DNA of 5,590 nucleotides from Gp6-AA40 sp050742535 (GTDB lineage Bacteria > Acidobacteriota > Vicinamibacteria > Vicinamibacterales > UBA2999), in NCBI GenBank assembly GCA_050742535.1, contig JBOGIQ010000378.1, positions 1 through 5,590 on the forward strand. The letters run 5' to 3'. Both the position numbers and the translations under genes were made by a program. The notes under the pieces were generated by a model that worked only from the letters and a program-made list of their open reading frames with translations, ran no database searches and was not told the DNA's origin. Shown one piece after another: positions 1 to 5,590 of this stretch. Positions within the stretch are counted from its first letter, which is position 1, and each line of letters begins with the position of its first letter.

Positions 1-1
1 G

Positions 2-421
2 CGCAGCGATGTACGGTCCTACCTGCTGACGGGCAATACACGCGGCGGAGCACGGGCGAAGCTGACTCACTATCAGCTGTCGCATTTCTTTTCCGACGGA
101 GCGTTTGCCGAAGACGCCGGGGCGCGCGCGACCATCGCGGCTCGAGCCGTCGAGCTGGCACGGCGTGCCGGACCGGTTGCCGATGAGTCGCTGTTCGTCA
201 TTGGCGATACACCGCATGACATCCACTGCGCCAATGCGATCGGGGCGCGCACGATTGCCGTCGGAACAGGCGGCTACACGGTTGAGGAACTGGGCGAACA
301 TCAGCCCTGGCGGGTCTTCGCCGAGCTGCCGCCGGTGGACGAATTCGTGCGCCTGATTGAACGCGGCCGCTCGGAACCGGCGGCCGTCAGCGCGAGCGGA
401 GCGGGAGATCTGCGGCCGTGA
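2..421 (+). CDS. HAD-superfamily phosphatase, C-terminal part (5' end outside window)
   Basis: The open frame enters from the left edge and gives 139 residues before TGA. Seen: a hydrophobic strand ending in LLTGN (residues 8-12), which fits HAD motif II with its Thr; a Lys in the following ARAKL stretch (residue 20), a candidate motif III Lys; and VIGDTPHDI (66-74), a clear HAD motif IV with Asp69 and Asp73 as likely Mg2+ ligands. The following CANAIGARTIAVGTGGY is the usual strand-helix-strand after motif IV in phosphoglycolate phosphatase-like HADs. The nucleophile motif DxD and the cap domain would lie upstream of the window. The family hydrolyses small phosphoesters in the cytoplasm; the substrate cannot be told from this part. 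The tail after about residue 120 is Arg/Ala/Ser-rich and looks unstructured. The stop overlaps the next gene's GTG by four bases, so the two are probably translated together. A sugar-phosphate substrate is inferred from context only. Confidence 0.88.
   Translation, partial: RSDVRSYLLTGNTRGGARAKLTHYQLSHFFSDGAFAEDAGARATIAARAVELARRAGPVADESLFVIGDTPHDIHCANAIGARTIAVGTGGYTVEELGEHQPWRVFAELPPVDEFVRLIERGRSEPAAVSASGAGDLRP
403..407 (+). promoter_or_regulatory. Ribosome binding site for the capsule-like gene
   Basis: GGGAG lies ten bases before the GTG at 418 and inside the end of the HAD gene. The next in-frame candidate start, ATG at 463, has no purine-rich stretch ahead of it. This site, together with the GTGA stop/start overlap, is why the GTG start was preferred. 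Confidence 0.55.
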
Positions 422-2142
422 GACTCCAGCGCGTCCTGCGCAGGTTTCCACGGCTGTGGCGAATGACACGGCTGGCCCGCCGCTGGTACTACGCCCGCTA
501 CGACGCGTATCCCGACTGGCGGGAGATTCTGGAGGCAAACAGCGAGCTCTGGAACTCGGCGCGGGCGTCCGCGCAGGGTGGGCCCCGCGTGCTGATGGCG
601 ACGGCGATCGGTTCCTACGCTCATGCGGTGACGCTGGAGAGCGCGCTCGCCGCCGCGCTGACGTTCCGCGGCGCCGAAGTGCACGCGCTGCTGTGCGACG
701 GATCGATGTCCGCCTGCGCCGAGTGTGAGGCATCGTTGTACCCGAACATCGAGCGCTTTGTCCGCTACGGTCCGTCACGCGATTTGTGCCGGAACTGCCT
801 GCAGCCGGCGGAGCGCGTGTACCAGCAGCTGGGGATAACCGTCCACAAGTACGGCGACTGGCTGACGCCCGAGGATCGCGACAACGCGCGCCGCATCGCC
901 CAGGGCGTGTCGGTGCGTGACGTGCGCACGTTCACCGTTGACGGGCTGGCGCTCGGCGAGCATGCCTATGCCGGCGCGTTGCGGTTCTTCGCGACCGGAA
1001 GCCTGGACGAAGAGCCCCAGGCGGAGGCGGTCGTCAGGCGCTATCTCGAGTCCGCCTTGCTGACGGCATACGCCACGCGGCGTCTGCTGCGCGCCAGGCA
1101 GTTCACGTCCACGGTGGTGACCCACGGCATTTACGTGCCGTGGGGCATCGTGTCCGAAGTGTCGCGGCAGGAGAACGTGCACGTCGCGACATGGAACGTC
1201 GCCTACCGCAAACGCCGTTTCATCTTCAGCCACGACGACACGTACCACCACACGCTGCTCAGCGAACCACCCGCGCATTGGGAAAACATGCAGCTGTCGG
1301 AGAAGCAGGAAAAGGACCTGATGGACTACCTGCGAAGCCGGCGGGAAGGTCTGTTCGACTGGATCGTCTTCCATCGTCCGAACCGGCTGGAGCCGCAGGA
1401 AATGGTGCGGCGGGTCGGCCTGGATCGAAGCAAGCCGATCATCGGGCTGCTCACCAACGTGTCGTGGGACGCACAGATCCACTATCCGGCCAATGCGTTC
1501 CCGAACATGCTCGAGTGGCTGGTACAGACGTGCGAATACTTCGCGACACGTCCCGACCTCCAGCTCCTCATCCGCGTCCATCCGGCGGAGATCAGCGGAT
1601 TCCCGCCGTCACGGCAGCCGATCCTGCGCGAGCTGCAGCGGCGCATTCCGCGGCTGGCGCCGAATATCTACGTCGTGCCGCCGGAGAGCGCCCTCAGCAC
1701 CTACGGGCTGATGTCCGAGTGCAACGCCGCGATCATCTACGGCACCAAGATGGGCGTCGAATTGAGCAGCGTCGGGATTCCCGTCATCGTCGCCGGAGAA
1801 GCGTGGGTCAGGAACAAGGGCATCACCTACGACGCGACCTCGCGCGAGGAATACTTCGACGTTCTCCGCCGGCTGCCGTTCACCGAGGGGCTCGGGCCGG
1901 CACAGCTGGCCCGGGCACGGCGCTACGCCTATCACTTCTTCTTCAACCGGATGATTCCGCTGCCGTTCATCGAGCCGAGCGCGGGCTTTCCCGTCTACCG
2001 GCTCGAGTTGAACCGCCTGCAGCAGCTGCTGCCGGGCGATCACGGTCTCGACACGATTTGCAACGGCATTCTCGGCCGGACGCCGTTCGTACTCGGCCGT
2101 CACGAAGCGCCGGCACGCCACCACGAACTGGTCGCTCCCTAG
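418..2142 (+). CDS. Capsule polysaccharide biosynthesis-like protein (GT-B-like), Cys-rich N-terminal region
   Basis: 574 residues from a GTG start overlapping the HAD stop. The N-terminus (1-30) is Arg/aromatic-rich and may lie against the membrane; no signal peptide is visible. From about residue 57 there is a Rossmann-like opening (VLMATAIGSYAHAVTLESAL), then five cysteines: C93, C100, C103, C124 and C127, the last four as two CxxC pairs, possibly a metal site. THGIYVPWG (235-243) and a basic RKRRF stretch follow. The C-terminal half has a second Rossmann-like strand (PIIGLLTNVSWD, 340-351), RVHPAE (386-391), then STYGLMSECNAAIIYGTKMGVELSSVG with IPVIVAGEAW. That VHP ... S ... GxELSSxGxPV pattern resembles the GT-B half of capsule synthesis proteins of the KpsC/KpsS type. 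Membership is judged by eye; the transferred sugar is unknown. It could also be a surface-carbohydrate glycosyltransferase of an unnamed family. The stop lies directly before a hairpin repeat. Confidence 0.75.
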   Translation: MRLQRVLRRFPRLWRMTRLARRWYYARYDAYPDWREILEANSELWNSARASAQGGPRVLMATAIGSYAHAVTLESALAAALTFRGAEVHALLCDGSMSACAECEASLYPNIERFVRYGPSRDLCRNCLQPAERVYQQLGITVHKYGDWLTPEDRDNARRIAQGVSVRDVRTFTVDGLALGEHAYAGALRFFATGSLDEEPQAEAVVRRYLESALLTAYATRRLLRARQFTSTVVTHGIYVPWGIVSEVSRQENVHVATWNVAYRKRRFIFSHDDTYHHTLLSEPPAHWENMQLSEKQEKDLMDYLRSRREGLFDWIVFHRPNRLEPQEMVRRVGLDRSKPIIGLLTNVSWDAQIHYPANAFPNMLEWLVQTCEYFATRPDLQLLIRVHPAEISGFPPSRQPILRELQRRIPRLAPNIYVVPPESALSTYGLMSECNAAIIYGTKMGVELSSVGIPVIVAGEAWVRNKGITYDATSREEYFDVLRRLPFTEGLGPAQLARARRYAYHFFFNRMIPLPFIEPSAGFPVYRLELNRLQQLLPGDHGLDTICNGILGRTPFVLGRHEAPARHHELVAP

Positions 2143-2143
2143 A

Positions 2144-2222
2144 AACTCCCAACTCCCAAAGTCCCAACTCCCAGTGCTCGAGGGCCGGCTTTTTGGGAAT
2201 TGGAAGTTGGGCGTTGGGAGTT
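2144..2222. repeat. Imperfect hairpin made of CCCAACT / AGTTGGG units
   Basis: Left arm 2144-2173 contains AACTCCC three times with spacing of about 7-8 bases. Right arm 2194-2222 is its imperfect reverse complement (GTTGGGAGTT at its end). Paired by hand: about 25 base pairs, four mismatched positions (2154/2212, 2160/2206, 2161/2205, 2168/2199), one bulge at C2165, and a 20-base G/C-rich loop (2174-2193) containing CTCGAG and GGCCGGC. It fills nearly all of the only intergenic gap. It starts two bases after the upstream TAG and ends 14 bases before the next start. It resembles the dispersed palindromic elements (REP/MITE-like) found between genes in many high-GC genomes; a family name cannot be given. 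It could slow or end transcription, but no T-run follows the right arm. Only one copy is in the window. Confidence 0.8.
2216..2220 (+). promoter_or_regulatory. Possible ribosome binding site lying inside the hairpin arm
   Basis: GGGAG is the only purine-rich element ahead of the TTG at 2237. Its spacing of 16 bases is longer than ideal. It forms part of the right arm of the hairpin and would pair with CTCCC at 2146-2150. Its role is uncertain. Confidence 0.35.
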
Positions 2223-2236
2223 AGTCTGTACCCGCA

Positions 2237-4024
2237 TTGCTGATCGCCGCTGCCTTCGTGGTCGCCACGGCGGCCTCACTGGCGCTCGGAGCCGTCGTCC
2301 GCCGGTTCGCTCCGTCGATTGGTGCGGTCGTTCCCCCACGACCCGATCGATGGCATCGCGCCCCGACACCGACCATGGGGGGGGTCGCCATCGGGTTGGC
2401 GACGGTAATCGGATTCCTCGTGGTCGTCGCGCGGCCGTCGGTGGTCGGCGACCTTCTGCCCTGGGTTCCGGTGTTGGCGGCGTCGCTGGCAATGTTCGTC
2501 GTCGGCGTCCTCGACGATCGGCTGCAGCTGTCGCCGACGGCGAAGCTCGTCGCGTCGCTCGCCATCGGCGCGTTTCTGGTGTTCGCGCTGGCGGGCACCG
2601 AGCCTGATGCCGCCAGGCAGGCGCTGCACACACTGATTGCCATCGTGTGGTTCGCCGGCGTCTGCCATGCGTTCAATCTGCTCGACAACATGGACGGACT
2701 GGCCGCCGGCGTCGCGTTCATCGCCACCGCGTTCTTCGCGTACCTGCTGGCGAACGAGCTCGGCACGGCGATGGTCGTGCTGCTGGCGTCGCTGGCCGGG
2801 GCGTTGATCGGATTTCTGTTCTGGAACCGTCCGACGGCGCGGCTGTTCATGGGCGATTCCGGCAGCCTGTTCATCGGCGCGATGCTGGCATCCACGTCGC
2901 TCGTTCCCATCCTTCGCGGCGGGGTGGCGTTATCGAGTCCGATCGTGCCGATCGCGTTGATTCTCGCCGTGCCGTTGTTCGACACGGCCTTCGTCCTCGT
3001 GCTGCGCCGCCTTGCCGGCCGCAAGGCCAGCAAGGGCGGCACGGATCACGTGTCGCATCGGCTCGTCTCGCTGGGATTCTCCGAGCGGACGGCCGTCCGT
3101 TTTCTCTACCTGCTCGGACTCATTGCCGGTGGCGTGGCGGCCGTGATGGTCCTGAACGACCGCCCGGAGCCGCAGCTGCCGATCATCGCCGCGGTTGGCG
3201 TCGTGATGACGCTGGTTGGCATTTACCTGGCGCGCGTGCCCGCTTACAACGCCGAGGATTTTCTTGCGCTCCAGAAGTCGTCGTTCGCGCCGTTCCTCAA
3301 GGACCTGGCGTTCAAGTGGCACGCCGGTCAGGTCCTGCTCGACCTCATCCTGATCACGGTCTGCTATTACGCCGCGTACCGGCTGCGGTTCGAGGGCGAG
3401 AACTTCGACTTCATCCAATCCTTCATGGTGTCGCTGCCGGTCGTGCTCGGCTGCAAATTGGCGGCGCTGTACGCATCGGGCCTCTACCAGCGCTCCTGGG
3501 ACACGTTCGGACTGCGCGATCTGTCCGTCGTCGCCCGCGGCGTGGCCGTCGGATCGCTGCTGTCGGTTGCGGCAGCGTTCTATCTGTATCGCAACGTGGT
3601 CGCGTCGCGCGCCGTGTTCGTCTTCGACGCAACCCTGCTCGCCATCGCCATCGTCGCCACACGCGTCTCGTTCCGGATGATGAATCTGGCCGCCGCCACC
3701 CGCAATAAACGGAGCCGCCGGGTGCTGGTGTACGGCGCCGGCAACTTCGGGCGTCTGCTGGTCCGCGAAATGCGCGCAAATACGGCGTGGAACATGAACC
3801 CGGTGGCGTTCATCGATGACGATGCGGCGAAGATCCACCGCTGGATCGTCGGCGTGCCGGTTCGCGGTTCGATCGACAGTCTCGAGACGACGATGCGCCA
3901 GTACGGTGTGGATGAGGTGATTCTGAGCAGCCGCGCGATCAACGGCAGCGTCGAGACGCGCATCCGTGAAATCTGCACTCGCACCAATCGTCCCGTACGC
4001 CGGTTGCATATGGAGATCAGCTGA
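2237..4024 (+). CDS. WecA/MraY-type sugar-1-phosphate transferase fused to a FlaA1/CapD-type N-terminal module
   Basis: 595 residues. Residues 1-331 are a polyprenyl-phosphate HexNAc-1-phosphate transferase domain (glycosyltransferase family 4 in Pfam terms): RPDRWHRAPTPTMGG (35-49), VLDD (91-94, Mg2+ site), NLLDNMDGLA (147-156), FMGDSGSLFIG (204-214) and the HVSHRL loop (271-276), with about eleven hydrophobic segments. This family transfers a sugar phosphate from a UDP-sugar to undecaprenyl phosphate in the inner membrane, starting glycan assembly. After a linker (332-360) come about four more hydrophobic segments (364-383, 394-415, 432-451, 459-476), then a Rossmann domain with VLVYGAGNFGRLL (497-508), FIDDD (525-529) and VDEVILSS (558-565). 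This is the N-terminal half of FlaA1/CapD/PglF-type proteins; the catalytic SDR part is absent and the protein ends cleanly. The TTG start follows a stop at 2222-2224; GTG 2258 is the only near alternative, with no binding site. WecA-like function is strong; the sugar is unknown. Confidence 0.92.
   Translation: MLIAAAFVVATAASLALGAVVRRFAPSIGAVVPPRPDRWHRAPTPTMGGVAIGLATVIGFLVVVARPSVVGDLLPWVPVLAASLAMFVVGVLDDRLQLSPTAKLVASLAIGAFLVFALAGTEPDAARQALHTLIAIVWFAGVCHAFNLLDNMDGLAAGVAFIATAFFAYLLANELGTAMVVLLASLAGALIGFLFWNRPTARLFMGDSGSLFIGAMLASTSLVPILRGGVALSSPIVPIALILAVPLFDTAFVLVLRRLAGRKASKGGTDHVSHRLVSLGFSERTAVRFLYLLGLIAGGVAAVMVLNDRPEPQLPIIAAVGVVMTLVGIYLARVPAYNAEDFLALQKSSFAPFLKDLAFKWHAGQVLLDLILITVCYYAAYRLRFEGENFDFIQSFMVSLPVVLGCKLAALYASGLYQRSWDTFGLRDLSVVARGVAVGSLLSVAAAFYLYRNVVASRAVFVFDATLLAIAIVATRVSFRMMNLAAATRNKRSRRVLVYGAGNFGRLLVREMRANTAWNMNPVAFIDDDAAKIHRWIVGVPVRGSIDSLETTMRQYGVDEVILSSRAINGSVETRIREICTRTNRPVRRLHMEIS
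2377..2384 (+). repeat. Run of eight G inside the transferase gene
   Basis: Eight consecutive G span the ATG GGG GGG GTC codons for M47-G48-G49-V50 of the WecA-like domain. A change of one base here would break the frame in the first tenth of the gene. The frame is intact in this sequence. Confidence 0.9.
4012..4015 (+). promoter_or_regulatory. Ribosome binding site that decides the CTG start of the GT4 gene
   Basis: GGAG sits five bases before the CTG at 4021, inside the last codons of the preceding gene. The spacing is close to ideal. No ATG, GTG or TTG lies in frame between the upstream in-frame stop (3967-3969) and GTG 4093, so this site supports translation from CTG. Confidence 0.65.
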
Positions 4025-5124
4025 GAGTCGGCATCGATGGACGGGCCTTTACCTCGCCCGCACCGGGCATCCGGCGCTATGTCGAAGGTCTGGTGCCGGC
4101 GCTCCTGGCCCTCGCGGATGCACCGGAGATCGTCGTTCTCGGCGGGCAGCCCGACGCGGCGCCGCCGCACCTCGAACGCGTAGCGGAGCGGGCACACCCG
4201 CCGACCAATGCCGGCTGGACGCTCGTCGGGCTCCCTCGCGCCGCCGCCGGCGCCAGGCTCGACGTCCTCCATGCCCCGGCGTATACCGCGCCATTCTGGT
4301 CGCCCGCGCCGGTCGTGCTGACGATCCACGACATCAGCTACGAACGTAATCCGGAGTGGTACCCGTATCGGCGCGACTGGCTCCGCCGGGCCTTTTACCG
4401 GCGAAGCGCACACGCGGCGGATCACATCATGGCCACCTCGTCGTTCTCGGCATCGGAGATCGCGGAGATGTACGGACTCGATGCCAGCCGCGTGACGGTG
4501 GTGCCGCTCGGCGTTTCAAGTGACTTCGCGGCCCTGCGTGGGGGGCTGCCGTGCGCGCTGCCAGCCGAGGTCACCACGCCGTTTCTCCTGCACGTCGGCG
4601 ACATCCACGAGCGGCGGAACCTGTCCGTCGCGGTCATGGCGGTGCTCGAGGCGCGGCGGCATTTTGGCGCGCTCCCGGCGTTGTCGCTTGTGCTGGCCGG
4701 AACGGATCGTGGAACCGGCGACGCGTTGTGTGCCCTCGCTGCCGACGCCGGCGCGCCCGAGGCGGTCGTGCGGCTCGGCCGTGTCGAGGAGCCGCTGCTG
4801 CATTCGCTCTACCGGTGTGCAACGGCCTTTGTCTACCCGTCGCGATACGAGGGCTTTGGTTTCCCCGTGCTGGAAGCGATGGCCTGTGGCACACCTGTCA
4901 TCGCCTCCCGCGCCGCCTCGATTCCCGAGTTGACCGGCGACGCCGCGATCCTGCTCGATCCTGACGATGACCAGGGCTGGACGGACGCAGTGAGGCGCAT
5001 CGTGACCGACGACGAGCTGCGCAGCGAGCTGGCGACACGCGGTGTTGCCCGCGCGGGTCTGTTCACGTGGGCGCGGACCGCTCGCGCGACGATGGACGTG
5101 TATCACAAGGTGCGGCGCTCGTGA
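4021..5124 (+). CDS. GT4-family glycosyltransferase (GT-B fold), probable CTG start
   Basis: 367 residues if started at CTG 4021; a caller limited to ATG/GTG/TTG would start at GTG 4093 and lose 24 residues. Those residues read (M)RVGIDGRAF...GIRRYVEGL, the standard first strand and glycine loop of this family (usual form MRIGIDAR...GIGRY), so the longer form is very likely real. Further signs: TIHDISY (101-107), MATSSFSASEI (137-147) followed by VVPLGV, LLHVGDIHERRN (189-200, the donor-binding strand with a basic RR where RK is common), RLGRVEE, FVYPSRYEGFGFPVLEAMACGTPVIAS with the E-x7-E pair E277/E285, and SIPELTGDAAILLDPDD. The family transfers a sugar from a nucleotide sugar, retaining the anomeric configuration; here probably onto the lipid-linked glycan begun by the upstream transferase. 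Donor and acceptor (mannose-type enzymes look similar) cannot be read from sequence. It overlaps the genes on both sides (CTGA, GTGA), implying translational coupling. Confidence 0.93.
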   Translation: MRVGIDGRAFTSPAPGIRRYVEGLVPALLALADAPEIVVLGGQPDAAPPHLERVAERAHPPTNAGWTLVGLPRAAAGARLDVLHAPAYTAPFWSPAPVVLTIHDISYERNPEWYPYRRDWLRRAFYRRSAHAADHIMATSSFSASEIAEMYGLDASRVTVVPLGVSSDFAALRGGLPCALPAEVTTPFLLHVGDIHERRNLSVAVMAVLEARRHFGALPALSLVLAGTDRGTGDALCALAADAGAPEAVVRLGRVEEPLLHSLYRCATAFVYPSRYEGFGFPVLEAMACGTPVIASRAASIPELTGDAAILLDPDDDQGWTDAVRRIVTDDELRSELATRGVARAGLFTWARTARATMDVYHKVRRS

Positions 5125-5590
5125 GCGTCCCGGACGTGTCCGTGATCATCGTGACGTGGAACGGCCGGCGCCATCTGGACGCGTGTCTCGATGCCGTCGC
5201 CGCGCAGAAGGGCGTCAGTCTGGAAGCGGTGCTCGTCGACAACGCGTCTACCGACGGTACGGTGGACCATGTCCGCGGCCGGCACCCTGCGGTCCGCATC
5301 GTCGCACTGCCGGAGAACCGCGGCTTCGCCGGTGGAAACAATGCCGGCGTTGCAGACGCTCGCGCTCCGGTCGTGGCGTTTCTGAACAACGACACGATTG
5401 CCGATCCCGGGTGGCTGCAGGCCCTTGTCGGCGGTCTCGATCAGGCCAGCGGATTTGCGCTGGTGACGTCGCGCATCGTCTATATGCACGACCCGGAGAT
5501 TATCGACAGCGCAGGCGACGGTTTCCTCCGTGCCGGCGGTGCGTTCAAGCGGCTGCACGGAATGCCATCCGCCGATGCGGCGGAGCCGCT
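5121..5590 (+). CDS. GT2-family glycosyltransferase, rhamnosyltransferase-like, N-terminal part (3' end outside window)
   Basis: 156 residues plus two bases are visible. The GTG start overlaps the previous stop (GTGA), with AAGG ten bases upstream as a modest binding site. Seen in order: VSVIIVTWNGRRHLDACLDA (6-25), the first GT-A strand and helix; VLVDNASTDGT (37-47) with the nucleotide-binding Asp40; PENRGFAGGNNAG (64-76); VVAFLNNDT (84-92), where NND takes the place of the metal-binding DxD; and IIDSAGDGF (127-135). The GFAGGNN, LNNDT and DSAGD combination is typical of WbbL-like rhamnosyltransferases and related inverting GT2 enzymes. They add a sugar from a nucleotide donor to a lipid-linked acceptor on the cytoplasmic side of the inner membrane. 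The rhamnose assignment is only by resemblance. The C-terminal acceptor region lies beyond the window, so any further domain cannot be excluded. Confidence 0.93.
   Translation, partial: MSVPDVSVIIVTWNGRRHLDACLDAVAAQKGVSLEAVLVDNASTDGTVDHVRGRHPAVRIVALPENRGFAGGNNAGVADARAPVVAFLNNDTIADPGWLQALVGGLDQASGFALVTSRIVYMHDPEIIDSAGDGFLRAGGAFKRLHGMPSADAAEP

Noticed and set aside
775..1581. Antisense open frame of 268 codons opposite the capsule-like gene
   Set aside because: Low-information Arg/Val/His-rich product and full overlap with a better supported gene.
2144..2222. CRISPR-like array from the repeated AACTCCC units
   Set aside because: Units are only about 7-8 bases apart, there are no spacers of regular length, and the arrangement is an inverted repeat.
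2144..2236. Intrinsic transcription terminator
   Set aside because: The hairpin is strong, but the bases after the right arm (AGTCTGTACCC) contain no T-run, and the next gene begins 14 bases later. It was kept as a repeat only.
1140..2243. Long + strand open frame of 367 codons inside the capsule-like gene
   Set aside because: Its translation is Arg/Ala/Pro-rich with no recognisable motif, as expected from an out-of-frame reading of high-GC coding DNA; the overlapping frame carries clear family motifs.
2930..4009. Antisense open frame of 359 codons opposite the WecA-like gene
   Set aside because: Its product is His/Arg/Asp/Gln-rich with no hydrophobic core or motif. It mirrors the codon structure of the real gene on the + strand.
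3960..4030. Frameshift cutting off the SDR part of the FlaA1/CapD-type module
   Set aside because: Directly after the stop the next frame gives the intact N-terminus of a GT4 enzyme, not SDR sequence, so there is no lost remainder to rejoin.
3580..4425. Antisense open frame of 281 codons across the WecA-like/GT4 junction
   Set aside because: It is opposite two well-supported genes, has Arg/Pro-rich composition and no family signs.

Overview
The window is a compact, high-GC (roughly two-thirds G+C by eye) bacterial segment with five protein-coding genes, all on the + strand. It looks like the interior of a surface-polysaccharide locus (O-antigen, capsule or exopolysaccharide). No phage, transposase, CRISPR or RNA gene is visible. 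The only non-coding stretch of any size is a 94-base gap (2143-2236), almost filled by an imperfect hairpin built from CCCAACT / AGTTGGG units. Such G/C-rich inverted intergenic repeats, the high GC and the gene types would fit an environmental Acidobacteriota-like bacterium, but that placement is a guess from general impression.

Layout. (1) 2-421: C-terminal part of a HAD-superfamily phosphatase with its GDTPHD motif; the 5' end is outside the window. (2) 418-2142: a 574-residue capsule-biosynthesis-like protein with a GT-B-like C-terminal half and an unusual N-terminal cluster of five cysteines; its GTG start overlaps the previous stop (GTGA). (3) 2143-2236: hairpin repeat. (4) 2237-4024: a 595-residue membrane protein that joins a complete WecA/MraY-type sugar-1-phosphate transferase to a FlaA1/CapD-type module of about four membrane helices and a Rossmann domain, without the catalytic SDR domain. 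(5) 4021-5124: a GT4-family glycosyltransferase whose conserved N-terminus implies a CTG start overlapping the upstream stop (CTGA). (6) 5121-5590: N-terminal part of a GT2-family (rhamnosyltransferase-like) glycosyltransferase, starting with a GTGA overlap and running off the window.

How they may work together: the WecA-like protein would load the first sugar phosphate onto undecaprenyl phosphate at the inner membrane. The GT4 and GT2 enzymes would extend that lipid-linked glycan on the cytoplasmic face. The capsule-like protein probably adds or processes another part of the polymer, and the HAD phosphatase may act on a sugar-phosphate intermediate. No flippase, polymerase or chain-length regulator is in view.

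The points most worth a second look are the WecA-FlaA1(N-terminal) fusion, the CTG start that ordinary gene callers would miss, the hairpin that could mask the ribosome-binding site of the initiating transferase, and the cysteine cluster in the capsule-like protein.
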